DNA of 64,000 nt, taken from CATQHP01 sp965205595. GTDB taxonomy: Bacteria; Acidobacteriota; Terriglobia; Bryobacterales; UBA6623. Location of the stretch: positions 124,001-188,000 of the forward strand of contig CBDBHI010000018.1 in assembly GCA_965205595.1 (NCBI GenBank), read 5' to 3'. This document shows positions 8,671-16,562 of this stretch, piece after piece. The position numbers and the translations under genes were made by a program. Under the pieces are notes generated by a model. The model was not told the origin of the DNA and made no database searches. It saw only the letters and a list, made by a program, of their open reading frames with translations. Within the stretch, counting starts at the first letter, position 1, and each line of letters begins with the position of its first letter.

Positions 8671-9377
8671 CGCACTTTCCACACATCGGCGAATGCGCTG
8701 ATGCCGTCAAGGGTTCCGACGGTCGTTCCCTCGACGTCGTTCCAGCGAACCGGAACTTCGGCGATCTTGTGGCCCATTTTTTTGGCGAGGAACAGCTGTT
8801 CGACGTCGAAGCCGAATCGTTCAAGCTGCTGGCGTGCAGCGACATCGCGAGCGGCTTGCTTTGAATAAAGCTTGAAGCCACACTGCGTGTCGGCCAACGC
8901 CAGACCCGTAAAGAGCCGGACCACGAGGTTGAAGGCGCGACCGGATAGCTCTCGAAATAGCGGCTGATGGACTCCTATCAGAGAGCGGTCGAGAGCGCGT
9001 GAGCCGATGGCGACCGTGTATTGGCCCTCGTTCACCGCGTTGAGAAGCTTGCCAGCCTCTTCGATGGGCGCGGAGAGATCAGCGTCGGTAAACAGGATCC
9101 AATCATGGCGAGCTTCGCGCATGCCGTGGCGAACGCTGTAGCCTTTTCCGCGATTGCCGGGGTTCTCAAGCACGCGGTACGCAACGCCAATATTTTCGAA
9201 AAGTGGGGCTGCTTGTTCGGCAACTTCGAACGTGCGGTCGCGCGAACCGTCATTGACGACGAGTACTTCAACAGCGTCGATACCCGCCGCGCCCAGGTAC
9301 TCCGCGATGCGCTCGAGCGAGGGTGGCAGCCGTTTCTCTTCGTTATAGGCCGGAATGACTAGGCTCAGAGACGGCAC
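8640..9377 (-). CDS. Family 2 glycosyltransferase, dolichyl/polyprenyl-phosphate sugar synthase-like
   Basis: A GT-A glycosyltransferase of 245 aa, close to the polyprenyl-phosphate glucose/mannose synthases (ALG5/DPM1 type) that load a sugar onto a lipid carrier. It opens with SLVIPAYNEEKRLPPSL; VLVVNDGSRDRT binds the nucleotide sugar and FTDADLSAP is the DxD metal site. GFKLYSKQAAR and FGFDVEQLFLA are typical of this subgroup. There is no C-terminal membrane domain. The start is GTG 9377. It lies 25 bp after the sulfotransferase stop on the same strand. The acceptor and sugar cannot be read from sequence. Confidence 0.87.
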   Translation of the reverse strand: MPSLSLVIPAYNEEKRLPPSLERIAEYLGAAGIDAVEVLVVNDGSRDRTFEVAEQAAPLFENIGVAYRVLENPGNRGKGYSVRHGMREARHDWILFTDADLSAPIEEAGKLLNAVNEGQYTVAIGSRALDRSLIGVHQPLFRELSGRAFNLVVRLFTGLALADTQCGFKLYSKQAARDVAARQQLERFGFDVEQLFLAKKMGHKIAEVPVRWNDVEGTTVGTLDGISAFADVWKVRWNDLTGKYS

Positions 9378-9402
9378 GTTGACGGAGGCTCCAAACCGCG
9401 AA

Positions 9403-10155
9403 TTATACCGTGTCGGTTATCTGTTCCGACTCGCGAATGGCGCGCTCAAGCAGGCGATCGTAGTATGGCGAGCACTCGGCCAATAGCGGCTTCAGGGCGC
9501 TTGGAAACGATTCCCGCTTTGGTTTGTACGCCTGAAATGTAGTCGAGCGGTGGACGTTCTGATACCAGTGCGGAGCCCAAACGCCGTCATACGATTTCGG
9601 GCCCGGCGGCCAGGCGAGCATCTCAATTTGGAATTCAAGACCTACCCGCACGCAGAGCTGTTCGAGAATACTCCGCGGGTTGAGCAACAAGTTTCGCGAA
9701 TCAATCACCGCCGGGGTTTGGCCCCAGCCCTCGAGCATTTCGAGCATTTCGCACTGTCTCGCCAAACCCGTATCAGCAAGCGTTGGCTCGGGAATTTGGT
9801 TGATTAGAGACGGCAGCATCTGCTCGGGATCTCGGATGAGGATCACGTTGATGGTCTGGCGCATAAATTCCAAATTGAGATCGACGAGATGGTGGGCCAT
9901 CTGTTTCAGAAAAAGCACGGGCCGATTGCAGGGTCCCAGGACTAGATCACGGGCGACACGTTCGCCGTCGTTGTCCTGCGACGCAATGACGTCGGTCCAG
10001 CCTGGATGCCGCGCGCCCGAAACACGCAAGTAGTGAGCGTAGAGTGGCTCGTCGACAACGCGTGTGTCGCTGCGTTGAGCGAACGAATACAGCAGTGCGG
10101 TAGAAACGTTTCGCGGACCCGACCACAGGTTAATTCGCTTGACCGCGTCGGACAT
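9403..10155 (-). CDS. Sulfotransferase-like protein
   Basis: A 250-aa protein with a P-loop-like 5'-phosphosulfate-binding segment near the N-terminus (NLWSGPRNVSTALLYSF), followed by VVDEPLYAHYLR. The central NVILIRDPEQMLPSLI corresponds to the 3'-phosphate-binding (RDP) motif of PAPS-dependent sulfotransferases. The same module is found as stand-alone bacterial sulfotransferases of unknown acceptor. It starts at ATG 10155, 15 bp after the pta stop, so it belongs to the same leftward operon. Activity is inferred from the two nucleotide-binding motifs; the substrate is unknown. Confidence 0.75.
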   Translation of the reverse strand: MSDAVKRINLWSGPRNVSTALLYSFAQRSDTRVVDEPLYAHYLRVSGARHPGWTDVIASQDNDGERVARDLVLGPCNRPVLFLKQMAHHLVDLNLEFMRQTINVILIRDPEQMLPSLINQIPEPTLADTGLARQCEMLEMLEGWGQTPAVIDSRNLLLNPRSILEQLCVRVGLEFQIEMLAWPPGPKSYDGVWAPHWYQNVHRSTTFQAYKPKRESFPSALKPLLAECSPYYDRLLERAIRESEQITDTV

Positions 10156-10170
10156 TCGAGACGGCTCGGG

Positions 10171-11145
10171 CTAGGCAGCGCCCGCGGCTTGCAAGGCGGT
10201 GATCGCAGCGACATAGTAAATGTCGTCGACGGAGCAGCCTCGGGAAAGGTCGTTGGCGGGCTTGTTGAGCCCTTGCAAGAAGGGGCCCAGCGATTGCGCG
10301 CCGCCGAGACGTTCGGCCAATTTGTAGCCAATGTTGGCGGCGTTTAGGTCGGGGAAAATAAGCACGTTGGCCTTGCCCGCTACTGGCGAGCCCGGCGCCT
10401 TCGAGGCGCCGACGGAATCGAGTAACGCGGCATCAGCCTGCAATTCGCCGTCGATTTTTAGCTCGGGAGCGCGGGCTCGGGCGATGCGCAAAGCCTCGAT
10501 GACTTTGTCGGCTAGCGGGTGGCGGGCGCTTCCTTTTGTTGAAAACGAGAGCAGCGCCACGTAGGGTTCAGCGTTCAACAGCCGCCGGCTGTTTGCGGCG
10601 GCCGCGATGGCGATGTCGGCCAGCTCACTCGCGGACGGATCGGGAACGACAGCGGCGTCGGCGAAAACCATCACGCCGTTTGCGCCGAACTCAGGGTTGG
10701 GATGGACCTGCACCATAAAGCTCGAGACCAGCTTGGAGTTGGGCCGCACACCGACGCATTGGATCAAAGCCCTCAGCGTCTCGGCGGTGGTGTTGCTGGC
10801 GCCGCCAACGAGGCCTTCGGCATCGCCATCGGCAAGTAGCAGCGCCGAGTAGTAGAGAGCATTCTTGGCGATGTTCGCGGCTTCGACCTCCGTAACGCCC
10901 TTGGCGCGGCGGCGTTCGTAGTAGATTCGTGCATAGCGCTGCAGGCGGTCTGAAGCCTTAGGGTCGGCACAGCTCACACCCGGCGCGCACTGGGTGTTTT
11001 CGCTGACGAGTATCGGTTGGACGACCTTGTCACGGGCTAGGCGCACGCATGCTTCCCGAACGCGCGGATCGTCACCCTCAGGGAAGACGATGCGAGCATT
11101 TAGCGGGCGGGCACGCTCGACAAGGCTCGACAAGTAAGCCGACAT
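10171..11145 (-). CDS. pta: Phosphate acetyltransferase
   Basis: This enzyme converts acetyl-CoA and phosphate to acetyl phosphate and CoA, in acetate/overflow metabolism. The 324-aa protein matches the catalytic PTA_PTB domain along its whole length: RIVFPEGDDPRVREA at the start, ADGDAEGLVGGASNTTAETLRA in the middle, and NVLIFPDLNAANIGYKL and FLQGLNKPANDLSRGCSVDD at the end. The N-terminal regulatory domains of E. coli Pta are absent, as in the short-form enzymes. It is the first gene of a tight leftward cluster; no acetate kinase is in the window. Confidence 0.93.
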   Translation of the reverse strand: MSAYLSSLVERARPLNARIVFPEGDDPRVREACVRLARDKVVQPILVSENTQCAPGVSCADPKASDRLQRYARIYYERRRAKGVTEVEAANIAKNALYYSALLLADGDAEGLVGGASNTTAETLRALIQCVGVRPNSKLVSSFMVQVHPNPEFGANGVMVFADAAVVPDPSASELADIAIAAAANSRRLLNAEPYVALLSFSTKGSARHPLADKVIEALRIARARAPELKIDGELQADAALLDSVGASKAPGSPVAGKANVLIFPDLNAANIGYKLAERLGGAQSLGPFLQGLNKPANDLSRGCSVDDIYYVAAITALQAAGAA

Positions 11146-11245
11146 TCTTACGATCGTACCGAGTTCCGAGTTGCGATAACAAAACGCCAGTTACGGGCTG
11201 TGCCCCCCCAGTCTAGGCAAACAGCCGCAGCCGCGCGTCGCGGCT

Positions 11246-13360
11246 CTAGCGGAATCCGTCGAGCATCATGATGTCGCCCTGTAATTTCCCATCGACGATG
11301 CTCAAAACGATTCTCTCGCCGTCGGCCGATACCGACAGACCCGGGCTGCCGTAGACCTCTTTGTCTTCCGGCACCTCGCCAAATCGTGTGGTGTTGCGTG
11401 TCTCGAATTCGTAGAACCACAAGCCACGCGTCCCACCGTCATCCTCCTTGACAAAGCAGATGCCGCTCGCGAAGGCGCTCCAATTCTTGGACTCAACTCC
11501 GCTAAGAATTCGCTCTCGAACACCGCCCCCCGGCGGTAGTCGCCAGATCTCGCCATTCGCGTCAATCTTGTCGTGGAAGTAAAGCGAGGCGTCGGTCGAT
11601 TCGTAGAACCCAAATCCGGCATCATCGGTTACCTTGGTCGCTTCACCACCGCCGACCGGCCATTTCCAAATCGCGGCCTCACCCGTTCCGCGCTCATGAA
11701 ACGAAGCGAAAAAGATCCACTCGCCGTCGCGCGACCAAGCGGGGCGGATGTCATGAGCGTCGAGGCTCGTCGTCAGGCGCTGCGCTCGCCGTCCGTCCGC
11801 ACGCATCAAATAGATGTCTTTCGCTTCACCCGGCTCGTTGCCGTCGAATGCGATGAATTTGCCATCCGGCGACCAACTCGGACTGCCCGGACTCAATCCG
11901 CTCGCTGCCAATACTCGCTTAGCCTGGGACCCATCCGTGTCCGCGCCCCACAATTCATTGATACCGGTTCGATTGGAAACAAAAACAACGCGGCTGCCAT
12001 CTGGAGACAAAGCAGCGCTGTCATCTCCTCGCGTGGATGACACGATTCTTGACGGCGCGATTCGGCCGGCTCCTTGGCGTACGACTGGTCCGGGAACGCT
12101 CCAAATGTTTGAGTCGTAGTCTCGCAGACCGTAGACCAAGCGATTGGAATCCGCCGCAATCGAAGGGCTATCGCCGAGCAGCCCGCCGAGTTGCATCGTC
12201 GGAGGCTTGTCGCCGGCAATCCCAACCCGCCAAAGGCCGCCTCGCGAGAATACTAGCTCTGTACCGTCGGCCGTCCAGTCGAGACCATTGATGAACTTTT
12301 CTTGGGAAGTCACACGCCGAGGTTTGCGGGCTCCGGCCAACTCCTGCACCCATATGTCCGCTTCATCGAGGCGTTGGAATCCAGCGTAGGCGAGCGAACG
12401 TCCGTCAGGGGAGTAGGCTGGATTTCTAACGAATTCCACTTCAGGTAGAGGCAACGGCGTTCGCTCCCCCGTCTCAATCTCCAGTAGGAATAGCGCCGGC
12501 GAATCCGGCCCGCCGTGCTGGCTGACAGCAAGCGATTTCCCGTCCGCGGACCAGTCCAGATATCTAAACGACAGCATTTGCGCGAGAAACCCGTCGGGTA
12601 TCGAAACAGTGCCCAGCGTTGTTTCTGGACCGCCGATCGACCGTATGCGGATGATCTCGGATCGCTCTGGGGAGAACCGTACAAACGCCAAGTAGTCGCC
12701 ATCGGGAGACCACGCCGGACTAAAGTCCTGCGGGGGACTGTCGGTAAGCTGAATCGGCTCATCGTCGGAACCGATCGTCTGGACATAAAGGTTGGCGGTG
12801 GTACTAATGTTGGGATCTCGCGAGTAAGCGACGCGGGCACCGTCGGACGAAATGGCCGGGTGGTATTCAAAACCGGGAGACGACGTTACGGGCAGCGGGG
12901 TGATTGACAAGGGTTGGAGATTCGATTCCGTGTCGGCGCGGCCCATCAGGAACGCAACGACCGCCACAGCCGCTAAGCAGCCGGTGCCCCAAATCAACGC
13001 CGCTCGTGTGCTTCCTTGCGTCCGCGATGAGGCATCTGAAACCTCCGCCAAGAAGCGGTACCCCCGGCGGGGAACCGTCTCGACAAATCGCGAGTTCGAC
13101 GCGGAATCCCCCAGCGCCTGCCGTACCTTATTAACCGCCGTCGCCAAACTGCGGTCGAAATCGACGAAGGTGTCTTCCTTCCAGATGCGTCCCTGAAGCT
13201 CCTCTTTGCTGACGATCTCGCCGGGCCGCTCCAGCAGCGCCGCCAACACCTGAAACGGCTGCTCCTGTAGTTTCACCCGCGTGCCGCTACGGCGCAACTC
13301 CCCTGCCGCGAGGTCAACCTCGAAGATCCCGAAACGAACCGTTCCCCTTGCCGCGGGCAC
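11246..13360 (-). CDS. Winged-helix/transmembrane/WD40 (TolB-like) sensor protein
   Basis: The N-terminal ~105 residues form an OmpR-type winged-helix DNA-binding domain (FGIFEVDLAAGELRRSG, ending VETVPRRGYRFLA). One membrane segment follows (about residues 117-140, ALIWGTGCLAAVAVVAFLMG), then a large extracytoplasmic beta-propeller of PD40/WD40-like repeats with many S-P/W-S-P-D-G turns. This is the ToxR-like layout with a membrane-crossing transcription factor. Such proteins are numerous in Acidobacteriota. No sensor ligand or target gene is known. It lies 100 bp upstream of pta on the same strand, but the gap makes a shared operon uncertain. Confidence 0.88.
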   Translation of the reverse strand: MPAARGTVRFGIFEVDLAAGELRRSGTRVKLQEQPFQVLAALLERPGEIVSKEELQGRIWKEDTFVDFDRSLATAVNKVRQALGDSASNSRFVETVPRRGYRFLAEVSDASSRTQGSTRAALIWGTGCLAAVAVVAFLMGRADTESNLQPLSITPLPVTSSPGFEYHPAISSDGARVAYSRDPNISTTANLYVQTIGSDDEPIQLTDSPPQDFSPAWSPDGDYLAFVRFSPERSEIIRIRSIGGPETTLGTVSIPDGFLAQMLSFRYLDWSADGKSLAVSQHGGPDSPALFLLEIETGERTPLPLPEVEFVRNPAYSPDGRSLAYAGFQRLDEADIWVQELAGARKPRRVTSQEKFINGLDWTADGTELVFSRGGLWRVGIAGDKPPTMQLGGLLGDSPSIAADSNRLVYGLRDYDSNIWSVPGPVVRQGAGRIAPSRIVSSTRGDDSAALSPDGSRVVFVSNRTGINELWGADTDGSQAKRVLAASGLSPGSPSWSPDGKFIAFDGNEPGEAKDIYLMRADGRRAQRLTTSLDAHDIRPAWSRDGEWIFFASFHERGTGEAAIWKWPVGGGEATKVTDDAGFGFYESTDASLYFHDKIDANGEIWRLPPGGGVRERILSGVESKNWSAFASGICFVKEDDGGTRGLWFYEFETRNTTRFGEVPEDKEVYGSPGLSVSADGERIVLSIVDGKLQGDIMMLDGFR

Positions 13361-13419
13361 GAATCAATTATCAACTGGTCCGGCGGGAATTGCCAGTGGG
13401 TGGGTAGCGGAGATGCGGA

Positions 13420-13439
13420 GCGTGGACTTCCGTCCACGC
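13420..13439. other. Perfect 8-bp hairpin, tetraloop TTCC
   Basis: GCGTGGAC (13420-13427) and GTCCACGC (13432-13439) pair perfectly around a TTCC loop, in the gap between divergently oriented genes. CGCTCTTTC follows on the plus strand but no clear U-run. It may be a dispersed extragenic palindrome; its role is unknown. Confidence 0.45.
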
Positions 13440-13652
13440 CGCTCTTTCTGGCCGTGAGGAGGATCAGGCTAGGGCGCGACCGCGTCGATCGATGCCATAT
13501 TAGTCGGCTTGCGACAGTTTAATACACTCTACAACTCACTGAAAACTAAACACTTAATAGTTGAACAGCGATTAAGAATCACTTGACCGCCAGTCCATGG
13601 CCCATCTGTCTTAATCGGCGCATCTTGCTCTCACTAACCGGAAGTGAAAGCA

Positions 13653-14306
13653 ATGAAACGCACCCTGACAGCAGCCCTCGCAATGACCCTGGCGATGATC
13701 TCCTTTAGCCCTGTACAGGCCCAGGAGGGCCCGGACGGCGAGATTACCATCCGCCTGTATGATTTCGCCGGAATGCCTGGCGAGGTCGTCGCTCGCGCTC
13801 GCCAGGAGGCCAAAAGCATTTTTGCCCGCTCGCAGGTCCAGCTCAACTGGCTCGACTGCACGATCAGCGCCGAGGGAGCGCCCGCAGACCCAACCTGCAA
13901 CGCCGTGCGTGGTCCGCGCGTCCTGAACATCCGCCTGATGCCGAAACACATGGAACCGGGCGACGGCCTCGCCGGCGGCATCTTCGGGTTCGCCATGTTG
14001 TCGAACGACGACAGTTTCGCCGCGACCGCGAACATCTATGTCGATCGGCTCGGCCCAATCGCTGATGGCCGCAAATATCGTCGGGGTGTGGTGCTCGGCG
14101 CGATGATCGCGCACGAGATGGGCCACCTGCTGCTCGGCGTCGGCAGCCATTCCAAGATGGGCTTGATGACGCTGCCCTGGGGGCCGAAAGTCCTCACCGC
14201 CGCCGACCAGGGCACCCTAAGCTTCACCAAGCGCGAAAACCGCAAGCTGACGGAGGCCGTCGACGCACGAAATCAGGAGACGCTCTCAGCAGCGGTGAGA
14301 CCGTAG
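13653..14306 (+). CDS. Small secreted HExxH metalloprotease-like protein
   Basis: A 217-aa exported protein: signal peptide of about 24 residues (MKRTLTAALAMTLAMISF, cleavage after VQAQ), then a domain with one zinc-protease motif, AHEMGHLLLGVGSHSKMGLM. The His-Glu-His residues are at about 154, 155 and 158; a further His at 166 and a Met at 172 resemble the third ligand and Met-turn of metzincins, but the spacing is longer than the canonical HExxHxxGxxH. Cysteines at about 69 and 82 could form a disulfide. The start was set at ATG 13653 (GTG 13644 is possible). Proteolytic activity is inferred from the motif only. Confidence 0.75.
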   Translation: MKRTLTAALAMTLAMISFSPVQAQEGPDGEITIRLYDFAGMPGEVVARARQEAKSIFARSQVQLNWLDCTISAEGAPADPTCNAVRGPRVLNIRLMPKHMEPGDGLAGGIFGFAMLSNDDSFAATANIYVDRLGPIADGRKYRRGVVLGAMIAHEMGHLLLGVGSHSKMGLMTLPWGPKVLTAADQGTLSFTKRENRKLTEAVDARNQETLSAAVRP

Positions 14307-14432
14307 AGCAGGTCCGCGGACCTGTCCAGCCGGCAGAAGATTGCTTGAAAAACCTCACGCGAGCCGATAGCACAGCATTGGGGCGGCAAGGACGGGATCG
14401 TTGTCGGGCATTGTGATAAACTCCAATCCGCA

Positions 14433-15605
14433 ATGGCCACTTCGACTCTTCACGAAGGCCGTCACTTTCTTCAGATTCCGGGTCCCACGAACGTCCCCGA
14501 CCGGGTTCTGCGGGCGATGAGCCGGCCGACGATCGACCATCGCGGCCCGGAATTCGCCTCTCTGGTCCTCTCGATTCTGAGTCGGCTCAAACAAGTATTC
14601 GGCACGAGGGGACCGATTGTGGTTTTCCCGTCCTCCGGGACCGGCGCGTGGGAAGCGGCGCTGGTAAACACGCTATCCGCCGGAGACAGTGTGTTGATGT
14701 ACGAGACGGGGGAATTCGCGCTGCTGTGGCGGGGCGTCGCGGAGCGCCTTGGACTCAATGTCGAATGGATCGAGGGGGATTGGCGCCACGGGGTCAGCTC
14801 AGCGGCAATCGCTGACCACCTGGCGGCCGACACGGGAAACAAGATTCGCGCGGTGGCGGTGGTTCACAACGAGACTTCCACGGGGGTAGCCAGCGATATC
14901 GCTGGTGTTCGGGGGGCGATCAATGATGTCGGCCACTCGGCGCTGCTGATGGTCGATACGATCTCGTCGCTTGCTTCGATGGACTATCGGCACGACGAAT
15001 GGGGCGTAGACGTAACCGTGGGGGGATCTCAGAAAGGGCTCATGCTGCCGCCTGGCTTGGGGTTCAACGCCCTTAGCGAACAGGCGCTGGAAGCGTCAGC
15101 CTCAGCCAGCCTAGCCCGTTCCTACTGGGATTGGAAACCGGCCATCGCGGCCAATGAAAAGGGATTCTTCCCATACACACCACCCACCAACCTGTTGTTC
15201 GGCCTGGCCGAGGCGCTGGATATGCTCTTCGAGGAAGGGCTTGAAGCGGTGTTCCGCCGCCACGCTCGTTTGGCGCGAGCAACGCGGCAAGCGGTGTCAG
15301 CGTGGGGATTGGAAAACCTTGCCGTTTTACCAGCGGAGTTTTCGAACTCACTGACCGCGGTTGTGATGCCCGAGGGCCACGACGCCGACGAACTCCGCCG
15401 CGTGATCCTCGAACGTTTTGACATGGCGCTGGGCACCGGTTTGGGCAGGGTGCGGGGCAAGGTCTTCCGCATCGGGCATCTGGGTCATTTTAATGATCTG
15501 ATGCTGATGGGCACTCTTTGCGGCGTCGAGATGGGGATGAAGCTTGCCGCTGTTCCCCACAATGAGGGCGGCGCAAACGCCGCGATGCGGATTCTCTCGG
15601 AGTAG
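14433..15605 (+). CDS. Class V aminotransferase, serine-glyoxylate aminotransferase type
   Basis: A PLP enzyme of 390 aa that transfers the amino group from serine (or alanine) to glyoxylate, or a close relative. The N-terminus FLQIPGPTNVPDRVLRAM is characteristic of the SgaA/AGXT subgroup. Also visible are VFPSSGTGAWEAAL (cofactor phosphate), VDTISSLASMDYRHDEWGVD with the PLP-binding Asp, and GGSQKGLMLPPGLGF with the Schiff-base Lys at about 201. The C-terminal domain has FRIGHLGHFNDLML. It would feed glyoxylate into the serine cycle or photorespiration-like salvage, but no partner genes lie beside it. Confidence 0.9.
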   Translation: MATSTLHEGRHFLQIPGPTNVPDRVLRAMSRPTIDHRGPEFASLVLSILSRLKQVFGTRGPIVVFPSSGTGAWEAALVNTLSAGDSVLMYETGEFALLWRGVAERLGLNVEWIEGDWRHGVSSAAIADHLAADTGNKIRAVAVVHNETSTGVASDIAGVRGAINDVGHSALLMVDTISSLASMDYRHDEWGVDVTVGGSQKGLMLPPGLGFNALSEQALEASASASLARSYWDWKPAIAANEKGFFPYTPPTNLLFGLAEALDMLFEEGLEAVFRRHARLARATRQAVSAWGLENLAVLPAEFSNSLTAVVMPEGHDADELRRVILERFDMALGTGLGRVRGKVFRIGHLGHFNDLMLMGTLCGVEMGMKLAAVPHNEGGANAAMRILSE

Positions 15606-15689
15606 ACACGAGTGATGCGCTGACCAATATAACCGCCAAAAACCCTCTTTCGGCGGCGGATACAGAGCGCGATCGCGATACACAAAAAG

Positions 15690-16243
15690 TCAGTAGTGTC
15701 CGGCTATGGTCTGAGGCGTGGCTGACAAGTCGCTTGGAATGAGCGGGTTGAGTACGGATGTGGGATTTATCGATTTGAATTTTGAGGATTGATTTTGGTG
15801 TGCCGAGGGCCTTCGACAGGTTGTGAAGAATGAGGCATGAACCTTGGCCGGACCGTCTTCGCGCAAATGATGGATGAGTTTCCCAGCTACGAATTCCGTA
15901 AGTGCGTGGCCCGTTATGGAGGCGATTACAAATTGCGCGGCTTTTCTTGTTGGGATCAGTTCCTTTGTCTGGCTTTTGCGCAGTTGACCTATCGCGAAAG
16001 CCTGCGCGATATCGAAGCATGCCTGCGTTCGGTGCAACCCAAGCTCTACCACATGGGGTTTCGCGGCAAGGTTTCGCGTTCGACACTGGCCGCTGCCAAC
16101 GAGACGCACGACTGGCGGATCTATGCCGATTTCGCGCAGTTCCTCATTCGGATCGCGCGGCCCTTGTACGCCCGCGATCCGACTGGAGTCGATCTCAATC
16201 AAAGTCTCTACGCTCTGGACTCGACCACCATCGACCTGAGTTT
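15690..16243 (+). pseudogene. Truncated IS4-family element (DUF4372/DDE transposase N-terminal part)
   Basis: From ATG 15837 the frame reads MNLGRTVFAQMMDEFPSYEF and RYGGDYKLRGFSCWDQFLCL, the DUF4372 N-terminal domain of IS4-family transposases. It continues to YALDSTTIDLS, which carries the first catalytic Asp, and then stops matching at about 16243. The remaining two thirds of the transposase are missing. The sequence jumps directly into the 3' flank of a TonB receptor gene. The stretch AGTAGTGTCCGGCTATGG near 15692 is a plausible left terminal repeat. The element is dead; the junction marks a deletion or recombination. Confidence 0.8.
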
Positions 16244-16283
16244 CGGAGGCTTATTTGTAGTCCGTCGAGCCTTGCTAGAGACG

Positions 16284-16311
16284 AAAAAACGGGGCGGCAA
16301 ATTGCCGCCCC
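16284..16311 (-). terminator. Rho-independent terminator of the truncated TonB receptor
   Basis: GGGGCGGC and GCCGCCCC form a perfect stem (up to 10 bp with the inner AA/TT pairs) at 16291-16311, and six A residues at 16284-16289 give a U-run on the minus strand. It lies 26 bp downstream of the receptor stop codon at 16337. Confidence 0.8.
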
Positions 16312-16336
16312 GCGGAATAGTTAGTAGCTTTTCGAA

Positions 16337-16562
16337 TTAGAAACGCAACGTCAATCCAAACTGGAACTGCCGCTGATCGTTGCTCGCACTCTGGACGCGG
16401 CCGAAGTTTCGGTTTGATACGTCTCCGTTCGGGTTGTTGAAGTGTGGCGTGTTGGTGAAGTTAAACGACTCCAACCGGAATGTCAACTGCGCGCCCTCAC
16501 CCAACTGCGGAATCGGGAAGTTGCGAAATAGCGAGAAGTCCCAGTTGAAAAAGCCTGGGCCG
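16337..16562 (-). pseudogene. C-terminal fragment of an Oar-like TonB-dependent receptor
   Basis: Read on the minus strand, the last 75 codons translate without interruption and end at TAA 16337. Recognisable segments are FFNWDFSLFRNFPIPQ, LTFRLESFNFTNTPHFNNP, RNFGRVQSA and the final FQFGLTLRF. This is the terminal beta-barrel part of an outer-membrane receptor ending in an aromatic residue, as outer-membrane proteins do. It resembles the end of the intact receptor at 45.2-48.6 kb but is clearly a different sequence. An IS1380-like element abuts its upstream side, and no receptor sequence is found beyond the IS, so more than the insertion alone has been lost. Confidence 0.88.

Noticed and set aside
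13420..13439. Intrinsic terminator for the divergent genes
   Set aside because: No gene ends nearby on either strand and no U-run follows; kept only as an unexplained hairpin.
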